DNA of 41,796 bases from an uncultured Bacteroides sp. (GTDB lineage Bacteria > Bacteroidota > Bacteroidia > Bacteroidales > Bacteroidaceae). The position numbers and the translations under genes are program-made. The DNA is taken from the NCBI GenBank assembly GCA_900544675.1, contig UQVZ01000027.1, positions 1 through 41,796 of the forward strand. The letters are read 5' to 3'. Below the pieces are notes generated by a model, which saw nothing but the letters and a program-made list of their open reading frames with translations, did no database searches and was not told the origin of the DNA. Each line of letters starts with the position of its first letter. The stretch's first letter is position 1. Positions 7,363-15,726 of this stretch are shown piece by piece.

Positions 7363-9582
7363 TTAATTAGTTTCCACTAGGTACAATACCCGGCTGGCGT
7401 AATCGTTCTGCTTGTGATAGTCCACCTTATGCGTATAGGGGATTTCCAGACCGTTCTCCATCAAGAACTTGCCGGTGTACGCCTTACCTTCGAAAGCCAA
7501 CGGCTCATTATCTATGCGGTTCAGCTCCTGAATGCGGTAGGTTTTCTCCGGGTCCAGTCCTGCCATCTTCACACGCGGCAGATGCTGGTTGACAAAAGTC
7601 TCCATCTTCCACCAATAGAATACCGCCTTGTCCTTTTGCGGAGAGGTGTACATCAGTGAAGCCACTCCCAGGCGGTCGTAAGGAGAAACCAGGCGGTAGA
7701 TATCGCCGAACTGCACGACGGGGCGGATTACCTTATAGTCGGCAATCGCCTTACGGCAAAGCTCCTTCTCCTCTTCGGTCATGTTCTTGGGCTGGATTTC
7801 CATGCCCAGACGCCCGCTCATCGCCACATCGATGCGATACTTCAGCGGAATGGTGCGGAAAGTCTGGTGGTTGGGAGCCGCGCTGATATGGGACGCCATC
7901 GCGATGGCGGGGAAGAAATACGAAGTGCCCCATTGCATGTAGACGCGTTGCAGGGCATCGGTATTGTCGCTCACCCAGAACTCGTCGAACCAAGGCAGGT
8001 AACCCCAGTTGGCACGTCCTCCGCCGCTGGCACACGCCTGGATGGTCAGGTCGGGATACTTGGCACGGATACGCCGGCAAACCTTCTCGAAACCGCGGTG
8101 ATATTCGATGTACAGATGGCTCTGGTCATCGGCGGTCAGGTAGTTCGACCCGTGGTTCATGATGGCCATATTGGCGTCCCACTTGATGTAATCGATTTCG
8201 GGATACTTCGTCATCAGGTCATCCACCACGCCGAACACGAAGTCCTGCACGTCGGGATTCGCCAGGTCGAGCACCACCTGCGTGCCTCCGCGTCCCAATA
8301 CCGGGTCGCGCCCGGGAGCTTTCACAATCCATTCGGGATGCTTTTCGTACAGCTCGCTCGTCGTGTTCGACATTTCCGGCTCTATCCAGATACCGAAACC
8401 CACGTGGTGCTTCTTCGCGTCGCGGATCAGTCCTTCGATGCCTTCGGGCAGCTTGCGGGTATCTACCACCCAGTCGCCCAGCGAAGAGTTGTCCGAGTTG
8501 CGTGGGTATTTGTCGCCGAACCATCCGTCGTCCATCACGAACAGCTCGCCTCCCATCGACTCGATGTCCGCCATCATCTGCTCCATGCCCTGCTGGTTGA
8601 TGTCGAAATACACGCCTTCCCAACTGTTCAGCAAGATTTTGCGGGGCACATCGCCGTGCGCCAGCTTATAGGTGCGTCCCCAGCGGTGGAAGTTCCGGCT
8701 GGCGCCGCTCAAGCCTTCGTCCGAATAGGTCAGGGCAAGCACGGGAGTGGTAAACGTCTCGCCCTTCTTCAGATGATACATCGAGTTTTCCTCGTTGATG
8801 CCCGCAAAGAACTGATGGTATTCGCTATCGTCGGTATCGATGCAGAGCTTGTAATTGCCCGTATAGCAAAGCGCCGCGCCGATGACGCGCCCCTCGTTCT
8901 CCCGCGGACGTCCGTCGAGCGAGAACATCACCTCGGCATGCGCCGTGTGCGAGTTGCGCACCCCGTCCTTGTTCTTGATGACCTTCATGCCCGGTTCCAG
9001 AGGCTCCTGCACCAGCCTTCCTTCGTTCGCCCACGAGCCGTACAGGCTGGAGAGCCATACGTTGCCCCTGCGCACGGGCAGGTAGGTCGAAGCGAATTGG
9101 TTGAGCGTGACGGGTTTCTTTTCCTCGTTGGTGATAGCGGTCCAGGTCTCGATGATATCCACATCCCGATAAGCCCGGTAACACACATCCACATAAAACG
9201 GATAGACCTTATCCTTCAGGCGCACGGTGACCTCCCGTGCCCGTTCCGTATCCGCCGTCTGTACGCTTTTCACCACCAGTTGCGTGGAAAGATTCCCGTC
9301 GGCATGGCATACCGACAGAGCCGCCTCGGCAGGCGTGTTCATCCCGTACGCGGGATAAGCCGCGTGGTTGCAGTTCCTCACCGCCTCCGGTTGGTTCAAG
9401 TCGGCCTCGCCCGGCTTCGCGCCGTAATACACATACTTCAGCTCCCCGCCTTGCGGCGCTTCGAGCACCAGCGACGTTTCGGGAGTGGAGAGGCACACCT
9501 GTCCTTCGGGTTGTGCCCACAAGCCGAAAGCCCAAAGAGAAGCTCCGGCAAGCAATAAAAGTCTCGCTTTCCTGTTTTTCAT
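7363..9582 (-). CDS. GH36 alpha-galactosidase (secreted)
   Basis: A 739-residue retaining alpha-galactosidase expected to remove galactose branches from galactomannan oligosaccharides in the periplasm. I chose the ATG at 9582 because it begins a clean signal peptide (MKNRKARLLLLAGASLWAFG, cleavage after LWA); a longer frame upstream would bury it. The layout is an N-terminal beta-supersandwich (about 30-300), then a TIM barrel from LLNSWEGVYFDIN. Catalytic motifs: VMDDGWFGD (350-356), GIWIEPEM, nucleophile D469 in YIKWDAN, and the acid/base in CASGGGRANWG...SDNTD (538-542). No frameshift. It reads opposite to the other locus genes and sits at its left edge. Confidence 0.94.
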   Translation of the reverse strand: MKNRKARLLLLAGASLWAFGLWAQPEGQVCLSTPETSLVLEAPQGGELKYVYYGAKPGEADLNQPEAVRNCNHAAYPAYGMNTPAEAALSVCHADGNLSTQLVVKSVQTADTERAREVTVRLKDKVYPFYVDVCYRAYRDVDIIETWTAITNEEKKPVTLNQFASTYLPVRRGNVWLSSLYGSWANEGRLVQEPLEPGMKVIKNKDGVRNSHTAHAEVMFSLDGRPRENEGRVIGAALCYTGNYKLCIDTDDSEYHQFFAGINEENSMYHLKKGETFTTPVLALTYSDEGLSGASRNFHRWGRTYKLAHGDVPRKILLNSWEGVYFDINQQGMEQMMADIESMGGELFVMDDGWFGDKYPRNSDNSSLGDWVVDTRKLPEGIEGLIRDAKKHHVGFGIWIEPEMSNTTSELYEKHPEWIVKAPGRDPVLGRGGTQVVLDLANPDVQDFVFGVVDDLMTKYPEIDYIKWDANMAIMNHGSNYLTADDQSHLYIEYHRGFEKVCRRIRAKYPDLTIQACASGGGRANWGYLPWFDEFWVSDNTDALQRVYMQWGTSYFFPAIAMASHISAAPNHQTFRTIPLKYRIDVAMSGRLGMEIQPKNMTEEEKELCRKAIADYKVIRPVVQFGDIYRLVSPYDRLGVASLMYTSPQKDKAVFYWWKMETFVNQHLPRVKMAGLDPEKTYRIQELNRIDNEPLAFEGKAYTGKFLMENGLEIPYTHKVDYHKQNDYASRVLYLVETN

Positions 9583-9608
9583 GATAATTCGTTTAAATGT
9601 TACAAATG

Positions 9609-9616
9609 CAAAAATA
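9609..9616 (-). promoter_or_regulatory. -7 element of the GH36 gene
   Basis: TATTTTTG on the minus strand, 26 bases before the ATG at 9582, matches TAnnTTTG. No convincing -33 element is present at the normal distance. Confidence 0.5.
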
Positions 9617-9662
9617 GCCATAAACCGCCAAGGCGAATGATACTGTCTTATCATTTTCCGAT

Positions 9663-9680
9663 AAACCGAAAGATTTTACC
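9663..9680. repeat. 18-bp direct repeat, left copy
   Basis: AAACCGAAAGATTTTACC occurs here and again, identical and in the same orientation, at 10814-10831. The pair brackets the NYN gene together with its promoter and leader. Confidence 0.7.
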
Positions 9681-9852
9681 TCATTTTTCACGTCAAAAAT
9701 TTGGTGAAAACAGGCAATCCGTATAACTATATCAGCATACAAGTCAAAACCGCTTTCAAATGAAATTCTTACACACGACATACTTCGATGCCTGCCTTGC
9801 AGGAACTTCTTTACAGAACATAAAATAATTTTCAAAAAAGTCCCTTGTCGTT

Positions 9853-9882
9853 TTTGTTTGTCAAATAAAAAATCTATCTTTG
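9853..9882 (+). promoter_or_regulatory. Promoter of the NYN gene leader
   Basis: TTTG (9853-9856), 18 bases, then TATCTTTG (9875-9882). Transcription should start around 9888, giving a leader of about 80 bases before the ATG at 9967. Confidence 0.6.
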
Positions 9883-9893
9883 CATAGAATATC

Positions 9894-9949
9894 GCCCTTA
9901 GGTGGAAAATACTAAGGCTCGCCACCCCTAAAAAGGTGGCTTATTTTTT
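9894..9949 (+). promoter_or_regulatory. Attenuator-like leader with competing hairpins
   Basis: CCTTAG (9896-9901) pairs with CTAAGG (9912-9917). GCCACC (9921-9926) pairs with GGTGGC (9935-9940) and is followed by TTATTTTTT, an intrinsic terminator upstream of the gene. TTAGGTGG (9898-9905) can instead pair with CCACC-CC-TAA (9922-9931), using one arm from each hairpin. The two folds exclude each other, as in transcription attenuation. The signal is unknown, and I do not recognise a described riboswitch class. Confidence 0.5.
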
Positions 9950-9966
9950 ATTTATACGGTTGGAAT

Positions 9967-10608
9967 ATGGAACAGAAACAACGGGTTATCGTCTATATTG
10001 ACGGCTTCAACTTCTATTTTGGACTGAAAAGCAATGCCAAGTGGAAGAAATATTATTGGCTGGATGTGGTCAAGCTGTTTGAAATGTTTATGCGACCCAA
10101 CCAGGAACTTGTGGCAGTGAAGTATTTCTCGGCAAAGCCCGATGACATAGACCAAAGCCTGCGTCAAAATGCCTTTTTCCAAGCCAATCGTGAAAATCCT
10201 AAGTTCAAGCTTATTCTCGGCAAGTACCTGAAAAAGTCCATCACGTGTTTCCAATGCGGGAACATCATCCATACACATGAGGAAAAGGAAACAGATGTGC
10301 GGATTGCCACACAGATTGTTGCCGACGCCTATCAGAAGAACTGTGACATATCCATTGTCGTGTCTGCCGACAGCGATATGATACCCGCTATCGAACTTGC
10401 CACGGAAGCCCGTCAAAAAGTGTTCGTATATTTCCCTCCTTATCAGTATTCCAGCAACCTTGCCACAATGGGCATGGGTAAACCCATACAGATGAAACAA
10501 TATGAAAGCCGTTTCAAACAATGTATCTTACCCGACGTGGTACACCTTGAAAAAGCGGATTTTGATTTGCACATACCGGAAAAGTGGAAGGCTTTTCAGT
10601 CGATTTGA
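9967..10608 (+). CDS. NYN-domain (PIN-like) ribonuclease family protein
   Basis: A 213-residue soluble protein of the NYN/LabA-like branch of PIN-fold nucleases. The acidic metal-binding residues are in place: D12 in VYIDGFNFY, D110 in KETDVRIATQIVADAY, and D135/D137 in VSADSDMIPAIE. A CxxC pair (CFQCGNIIHTH, about 94-97) sits just before the second acidic motif and may hold zinc. RNA cleavage is inferred from the fold; the target is unknown. The gene has its own promoter and a terminator-bearing leader, uses more AT-rich codons than its neighbours, and lies within an 18-bp direct-repeat pair between GH36 and M48. It could be a stand-alone RNase, a phage-defence effector or a toxin. Confidence 0.85.
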   Translation: MEQKQRVIVYIDGFNFYFGLKSNAKWKKYYWLDVVKLFEMFMRPNQELVAVKYFSAKPDDIDQSLRQNAFFQANRENPKFKLILGKYLKKSITCFQCGNIIHTHEEKETDVRIATQIVADAYQKNCDISIVVSADSDMIPAIELATEARQKVFVYFPPYQYSSNLATMGMGKPIQMKQYESRFKQCILPDVVHLEKADFDLHIPEKWKAFQSI

Positions 10609-10862
10609 AGGCTTTTCGCGAAAAAACCATATTGCGTAACAAGAGTGATCGTATATATATGGAAATGGAGAAGCTGTGTCAGCCATAGCAATGGAATGAA
10701 CAGATGTTAAAGGATTTGGGCAATGCCCATTATCATCCGGGCTGCAACAGAAGAGACAGGAGGCGTATTCCTTGCAAGCCGGAGAATGGGGAAGTTTTTC
10801 CGGAAGGGGAAAGAAACCGAAAGATTTTACCCCCTTCCGCTTTCATATTCCCTGAAAAGATA
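10609..10862. other. Gene-poor gap after the NYN gene
   Basis: About 250 bases without a convincing gene. A 53-codon frame begins at the ATG near 10704 (MLKDLGNAHYHPGCN...) but has no recognisable domain and runs through the right 18-bp repeat. I treat it as non-coding or a remnant. The right end holds the M48 promoter. Confidence 0.4.
10814..10831. repeat. 18-bp direct repeat, right copy
   Basis: Exact copy of 9663-9680. With the left copy it delimits about 1.13 kb containing the NYN gene, as expected for a target-site duplication or an attachment-site pair. Confidence 0.7.
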
Positions 10863-10870
10863 TAACTTTG
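10863..10870 (+). promoter_or_regulatory. -7 element of the M48 peptidase gene
   Basis: TAACTTTG matches TAnnTTTG and lies 23 bases before the ATG at 10894. TTTC at 10841-10844 could serve as a weak -33 with 18-base spacing. Confidence 0.5.
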
Positions 10871-10893
10871 CTTGACCAAACCTTATAACGATT

Positions 10894-11688
10894 ATGAAAC
10901 GATTACATTGCATCCTTCTCCTGGCGGCAAGCCTCGTACTGGCAGGCTGCTCTACCGTCCCCCTCACCGGACGCAAACAAGTGTTATTGGTATCAGACAG
11001 CGAAGTGCTCTCGTCGAGCCTGACCCAATACAACGAGTATATCCGGTCGGCAAAGAAATCGACCAACGCCGCACAGACCGCCATGGTGACGCGCGTGGGG
11101 AAAAAGATAGCCTCTGCCACCGAAGCCTACATGCGCGCCAACGGCATGGCTTCGGAAGTCAAGAACTTCGCCTGGGAGTTCAACCTGGTGCAGGACGAGC
11201 AAGTCAACGCCTTCTGCATGCCCGGAGGCAAGATCGTGGTCTACGAAGGGCTGATGAAAATCGTGTCTTCCGACGACGAGCTGGCGGTAGTGCTGGGACA
11301 CGAAGTGGCGCACGCCGTGGCCAAGCACAGCAACGAGCGCATGAGCCAGCAGGTCATGGCGCAATACGGGGCCAATATCCTCGGCTCCATCGTAAGCGAC
11401 AAGAGTGCCGCCGTGCAGAAAATAGCGGGCACGGTATACGGCCTCGGCGCCCAATACGGCATGATGCTTCCCTTCTCGCGCAAGCACGAATCGGAAGCCG
11501 ACTATATGGGGCTGGTCTTCATGACCATGGCAGGCTATAATCCCGATGTGGCCGTCGGATTCTGGCAAAAGATGTCGGCAAGCGGCGGAGGTTCGGTACC
11601 CGAATTCATGAGCACACACCCCAGCGACGCCACCCGCATCGCCGACATAAAGAAGGAGCTTCCCGCCATTAAGGCGAAATATCAATAA
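10894..11688 (+). CDS. M48 family metallopeptidase lipoprotein
   Basis: A 264-residue zinc metalloprotease of the BepA/LoiP/Oma1-like M48 group, thought to clear misfolded envelope proteins in the periplasm. The signal peptide ends in a lipobox (LVLAGC, Cys19) followed by the family segment TVPLTGRKQVLLVSDSE. The zinc site HEVAH (His136, Glu137, His140) is intact and the third ligand lies in ESEADYMG near residue 200. QVNAFCMPGGKIVVYEGL and PEFMSTHPSDATRI are family signatures. It is followed 21 bases later by the GH2 gene and may share its transcript, though a functional link with mannan use is not evident. Confidence 0.93.
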   Translation: MKRLHCILLLAASLVLAGCSTVPLTGRKQVLLVSDSEVLSSSLTQYNEYIRSAKKSTNAAQTAMVTRVGKKIASATEAYMRANGMASEVKNFAWEFNLVQDEQVNAFCMPGGKIVVYEGLMKIVSSDDELAVVLGHEVAHAVAKHSNERMSQQVMAQYGANILGSIVSDKSAAVQKIAGTVYGLGAQYGMMLPFSRKHESEADYMGLVFMTMAGYNPDVAVGFWQKMSASGGGSVPEFMSTHPSDATRIADIKKELPAIKAKYQ

Positions 11689-11709
11689 ACCCGTCAACAC
11701 CTATCACTT

Positions 11710-14508
11710 ATGCATCGGCTATCTTCATTCATCGTAACGGCACTCTGCGTCCTGTGCCTACGGGCGCAGGAACGCCCTTTCCTGCCCCTTTCGGGCAAAT
11801 GGGAAAGCACGTTAGGCACCTGTATCCTTCCGGGCACTACCGACGAGAACAAGCTGGGCAATCCGGCACAGCCTCCATACGCCACTTCCCAACTGACCCG
11901 TCTTTATTCGTACAGCGGACAAGTGACCTACGAGCGCCGTTTTACCCTGCCCGAGAGCTTTGCGGGAAAGAAGCTGCGCCTGATTATGGAACGCACCAAG
12001 CCCGGCACGCTCCGGATAGACGGAGACAGCATCGGGAGCCTGACCCATCTGTATGCCCCTCATTGCTACGAACTTCCCGCCCTTCGGCCGGGAGAACACC
12101 ACATCGCTATCCGGATAGACAATTCCGAGCATGCGGTACCCAAGGAAATACAAGGCTCGCACGCCTGGACCGACGCGACCCAAACCAACTGGAACGGCAT
12201 CTTAGGACGCTTCGGCATCGAAGCCCGCGACGAGGTCTATATAGATAAGGTGGAAGTCTATCCTTCCGTCAGCCGGAAACAAGCCCTCGTGAAAATTAAC
12301 GTATGCGGCGAACGGAACGAAAACGCCGTTATACGCATCGAAGGAGAGGCGTGGAACACGCCCGAGACCCATCGGCTCCCTGTCCTGGAACAAGAGATAG
12401 CCATCCGTCCCGGAACCGACTCGCTCGCCTTTACCCTCGACATGGGCGACTCGCCCTTGCTATGGAGCGAGTTCCATCCCGCCCTTTACCGGCTCACCGT
12501 CCGACTGGACACCCGCCATACACACGACGAGCAACGGGTGGATTTCGGCATGCGCGAATTCCGTACCGAAGGCACTCAGTTCGTCCTGAACGGCAAAAAG
12601 ACATTCCTACGGGGCAAGCACGACGGATGCGTATTCCCCCTGACCGGCTATCCGCCGATGGATGTAGACTCATGGCGCAAGGTGTTCCAAACCGCCAAGC
12701 GGTATGGCATCAACCACTACCGGTGCCATTCGTACGCCCCTCCCGAAGCGGCCCTGAAAGCCGCCGATATCGAAGGCATCTATTTTCAGGTGGAACTGCC
12801 CTTGTGGGGAGCTGTCGAACGGAAGAACACAAGCCTCAATGCCTTCCTGAAACGGGAAGGCGACATGCTGCTCTCCCGGCTGGGCAATCATCCGTCGTTC
12901 ATGATGCTGGGGCTGGGAAACGAGCTGCACGGCGATGTGGACCTGATGCGCGAATGGCTTTCCGACTTCCGCCGGAAAGATAACCGGCACCTGTATTGCT
13001 TCGGCTCGAACAACAACCTGGGCTGGATGGGTCCGCAAGACGGAGAAGACTTTTTCGTGACGTGCCGGGTAGGCGGCGGCGAGGGATATTCCACCCACGT
13101 ACGTACCTCGTTCGCTTATGTGGATGCCGAGAAAGGCGGCATCCTGAACAATACCCGCCCCAATACGACAGCCGATTATGCCCAAGCCATCGCCCGTTGC
13201 CCCCGGCCGGTGATGGGACACGAAACCTGCCAGTTCCAGATTTACCCCGACTACCGGCAGATAGCGAAATACAAAGGCGTGCTTTATCCGTACAACCTGG
13301 AAATATTCCGCGACCGGCTGAAAGAGAACGGGCTCTACAGCCGGGCCGAAGCCTTCCACCGTGCTACCGGACATTTCGCCATAGCCTGCTATAAAGCCGA
13401 CATCGAATATGCCTTGCGCACGCCCGGATTCGGAGGATTCCAGATGCTCGACCTGCAGGACTATCCCGGACAAGGCTCGGCACTGGTAGGCATACTGGAC
13501 GCCTTTATGGAAACCAAAGGCATCGTCGACCCTGAAACCTTTTACGGCTTCTGCGCTCCGGTGGTCCCCCTGGCGGAGATGGAAGACTTCTGCTGGCGGA
13601 ACACCCAAACGCTCCGGATAGGCATAGCCCTCTCGAACTATGAGGAGAACGACCGGAATGTCCCCGTCAGCTGGCAATTGATTTCGGACGACGGGAGTTG
13701 GGAGAAACGGGGCGAGCTTTCCTGCCATGCGCCGCAGGGAAGCGTGACGCCGGTCGGAAACATCGAGCTTTCCCTAAGCGACCTGAAAGAAGCCCAACGC
13801 CTGACCCTGAACCTGCGGACGGGAACCTACCACAATTACTATCACCTTTGGGTATATCCCGAAGAGAAGGAAAGCACGGCAGGCGTCTACATCGACTCGC
13901 TATTGAACCGACGGGTAGAAGCCGAGCTGGAACAGGGCCGCACCGTCCTGTTGCTTCCACGCCACGCGGACATCGAAAAACAAAGCGTAGGAGGCATGTT
14001 CACGCCCGACTATTGGAACTACGCCATGTTCAAGACCATATCGGAGAATGCCGGCAAGGAAGTCTCTCCGGGCACCCTTTCGATCCTGACAGACCCCGCG
14101 CATCCCCTGTTCCGCCATTTCCCTACCGAGGAGCATAGCGACTGGCAATGGTGGAGCATCGCCCGCCACTCGCGCCCGATGATACTGGACAATACCGACA
14201 AGAAGTACCGTCCTGTAGTACAGGTGATTGACAACATCGAGCGGAACCACAAGCTGGGCATCGTGTTCGAGTTCCGTGTAGGAAAAGGAAAACTGCTGGT
14301 CTGCACCACCGACCTCAAAGCCATCGAAAGCACACCCGAAGGAAACCAGTTCCGCACCGCCCTGCTCCGCTACGCGAAATCGGAACAGTTCCGGCCCGAC
14401 ACCACGCTGAGCTGGAAAGAACTGACCGCCCTCTTTACCGGAGAAGTCGCCGGGCGCGAAATTAAAGGAGTAAAAAACCAATCAGACTATACCATAAATA
14501 ACCCCTAA
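11710..14508 (+). CDS. GH2 family glycoside hydrolase (beta-mannosidase/beta-galactosidase-like)
   Basis: A 932-residue secreted enzyme. A short signal peptide (MHRLSSFIVTALCVLCLRAQ) leads into a GH2 sugar-binding jelly roll (about 25-180), an Ig-like domain (about 180-285, ending RVDFGMREFRTEG) and a TIM barrel starting FVLNGKKTFLRGKHDG. The acid/base is E405 in MLGLGNELHG and the probable nucleophile is E505 in MGHETCQF. A C-terminal beta-rich region (about 600-932) resembles the N-terminal half of a second accessory domain. The GH2 family covers beta-mannosidases, beta-galactosidases and others, and the sequence alone does not settle specificity. Location beside mannan genes favours trimming of plant mannan oligosaccharides. 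The AraC gene follows after 14 bases. Confidence 0.87.
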   Translation: MHRLSSFIVTALCVLCLRAQERPFLPLSGKWESTLGTCILPGTTDENKLGNPAQPPYATSQLTRLYSYSGQVTYERRFTLPESFAGKKLRLIMERTKPGTLRIDGDSIGSLTHLYAPHCYELPALRPGEHHIAIRIDNSEHAVPKEIQGSHAWTDATQTNWNGILGRFGIEARDEVYIDKVEVYPSVSRKQALVKINVCGERNENAVIRIEGEAWNTPETHRLPVLEQEIAIRPGTDSLAFTLDMGDSPLLWSEFHPALYRLTVRLDTRHTHDEQRVDFGMREFRTEGTQFVLNGKKTFLRGKHDGCVFPLTGYPPMDVDSWRKVFQTAKRYGINHYRCHSYAPPEAALKAADIEGIYFQVELPLWGAVERKNTSLNAFLKREGDMLLSRLGNHPSFMMLGLGNELHGDVDLMREWLSDFRRKDNRHLYCFGSNNNLGWMGPQDGEDFFVTCRVGGGEGYSTHVRTSFAYVDAEKGGILNNTRPNTTADYAQAIARCPRPVMGHETCQFQIYPDYRQIAKYKGVLYPYNLEIFRDRLKENGLYSRAEAFHRATGHFAIACYKADIEYALRTPGFGGFQMLDLQDYPGQGSALVGILDAFMETKGIVDPETFYGFCAPVVPLAEMEDFCWRNTQTLRIGIALSNYEENDRNVPVSWQLISDDGSWEKRGELSCHAPQGSVTPVGNIELSLSDLKEAQRLTLNLRTGTYHNYYHLWVYPEEKESTAGVYIDSLLNRRVEAELEQGRTVLLLPRHADIEKQSVGGMFTPDYWNYAMFKTISENAGKEVSPGTLSILTDPAHPLFRHFPTEEHSDWQWWSIARHSRPMILDNTDKKYRPVVQVIDNIERNHKLGIVFEFRVGKGKLLVCTTDLKAIESTPEGNQFRTALLRYAKSEQFRPDTTLSWKELTALFTGEVAGREIKGVKNQSDYTINNP

Positions 14509-14522
14509 TACATGCAAAAACA

Positions 14523-15410
14523 ATGATTATACAAGACAAGAACGTTATCCGCGAAATCACTCCTCTGTCGGAAAAAGACTGTTTCTACATCGCCGACCGA
14601 AGGAAAAGCGAGTTCACCTACCCCATGCACTGCCACAAGGAGTTCGAGCTGAACTTTGTCATCAACGCCCCCGGTGTGCAGCGCATCGTGGGAGACTCCA
14701 CCGAAATCATCGGCGACTACGACCTGGTGCTCATCACCAGCCCCGACCTGGAACACGTATGGGAACAACACGACTGCAAGAGCACCGACGTGCGCGAAAT
14801 CACCGTCCAGTTCTCGCCCCTGTTCATGAAGACCCTGCTCGCCACCAACCAGTTCGACCGCGTGATGAAGATGTTCGACAAGGCACAAAACGGGCTTTGC
14901 TTCCCCATGGCAGCCATCATGAAGGTCTACTCGTTGATAGACAGCCTGCCCGACACGAAAGGCTTTTATGCCGTGACCCGCTTCCTTACCTTATTATATG
15001 AATTGTCCCTGTTCGCCGACGATGCCCGCGTGCTGTCCAGCTCCTCGTTCGCCAAAATCGAACAACACTCCGACAGCCGCCGGGTGCAGAAGGTGCAAGA
15101 CTACATCAACAAGCATTACAAGGAAGAAATCCGTCTGAGCCAACTGGCGGACATGGTAGGCATGACCGAAGTGTCGTTCAGCCGTTTCTTCAAGCTCCGC
15201 ACGGGCAAAAGCCTGCAAGAGTACATCATCGACATCCGCCTGGGCTATGCCCTGCGCATGCTGGTAGACTCCACCATGAGCATAGCGGAAATCTGCTACG
15301 AGTCGGGCTTCAACAATCTTTCTAACTTCAACCGCATCTTCAAGAAGAAAAAGCTGGTCTCCCCCAAAGATTTCCGAGCCAACTACAAGAAGAAACGCAT
15401 CCTCATCTGA
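14523..15410 (+). CDS. AraC family transcriptional regulator
   Basis: A 295-residue cytoplasmic regulator. The N-terminal cupin-like sensor includes YPMHCHKEFELNFVI and VGDSTEIIGDYDLVLIT (about 35-100). The C-terminal double helix-turn-helix spans about 195-290: IRLSQLADMVGMTEVSFSRF is the first HTH and MSIAEICYESGFNNLSNFNR the second, with the usual end SPKDFRANYKK. It is coupled to GH2 (14-base gap) and is the only regulator visible in the sugar locus; no hybrid two-component or ECF-sigma gene is seen. It probably responds to a mannan-derived sugar and controls GH2/GH36 or the susC operon, which is inference. A run of eight G immediately follows the stop codon. Confidence 0.93.
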   Translation: MIIQDKNVIREITPLSEKDCFYIADRRKSEFTYPMHCHKEFELNFVINAPGVQRIVGDSTEIIGDYDLVLITSPDLEHVWEQHDCKSTDVREITVQFSPLFMKTLLATNQFDRVMKMFDKAQNGLCFPMAAIMKVYSLIDSLPDTKGFYAVTRFLTLLYELSLFADDARVLSSSSFAKIEQHSDSRRVQKVQDYINKHYKEEIRLSQLADMVGMTEVSFSRFFKLRTGKSLQEYIIDIRLGYALRMLVDSTMSIAEICYESGFNNLSNFNRIFKKKKLVSPKDFRANYKKKRILI

Positions 15411-15726
15411 GGGGGGGGAAATGCAATCATTTCATCCAACCAGCAAAAGTTTCAGCCAGTTTCACCATACTGAAACTTTTGTTTCACCTTGCTGAAACAA
15501 GTGTTTCACATAGCTGAAACAACTGTTTCACTATATCTAAACTGGGTGAAACTATTATTTAACGGTTTTTGTTGACTGAATATCTTCTTATAGATAAGAC
15601 AGATTTGTATTCTACTTTATCAAGGGAATAGAGGAGTGATACAAAGGGAGCTTAACTAAGCATAAATTCTATTTAGTTATTAATCAGAACATCTACAATT
15701 GATAACATTAAATTGAAATCCATTTA
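15411..15726. other. Gap between AraC gene and the membrane/HNH operon
   Basis: No gene is visible. It starts with G8 (15411-15418), contains the 22-bp palindrome array (15449-15552), then turns strongly AT-rich (15553-15726) where the convergent HNH operon ends. A weak AACTAA/TTAGTT stem (15654-15678) without a T-run is the only terminator-like structure seen. Confidence 0.5.
15449..15552. repeat. 22-bp tandem palindrome array (GTTTCA/TGAAAC)
   Basis: Four units begin at exactly 22-bp steps: 15459, 15481, 15503 and 15525. Each reads GTTTCAC-N5-TGAAAC-N4; the fourth has CTAAAC as its right half. An extra GTTTCA at 15449 and TGAAAC at 15547 flank the array. Every unit is a dyad with 6-bp arms. 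The regular two-helical-turn spacing suits repeated protein binding on one face of the DNA. Serial hairpins in RNA are also possible. Confidence 0.85.

Noticed and set aside
7867..9558. 563-codon frame on the plus strand across the GH36 gene
   Set aside because: The minus-strand frame has all GH36 catalytic motifs and a signal peptide; this one has none.
9583..9654. Longer N-terminus for the GH36 protein (start at 9654)
   Set aside because: It would put 24 residues before a well-formed signal peptide, and the -7 promoter element at 9609-9616 lies inside this extension.
9883..9966. Known riboswitch such as preQ1 upstream of the NYN gene
   Set aside because: The leader folds as simple competing hairpins and I could not match conserved aptamer nucleotides; the downstream gene is not a metabolic gene.
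15449..15552. CRISPR array
   Set aside because: The 22-bp units have 9 variable bases each, too short to be spacers, and no cas genes are present.
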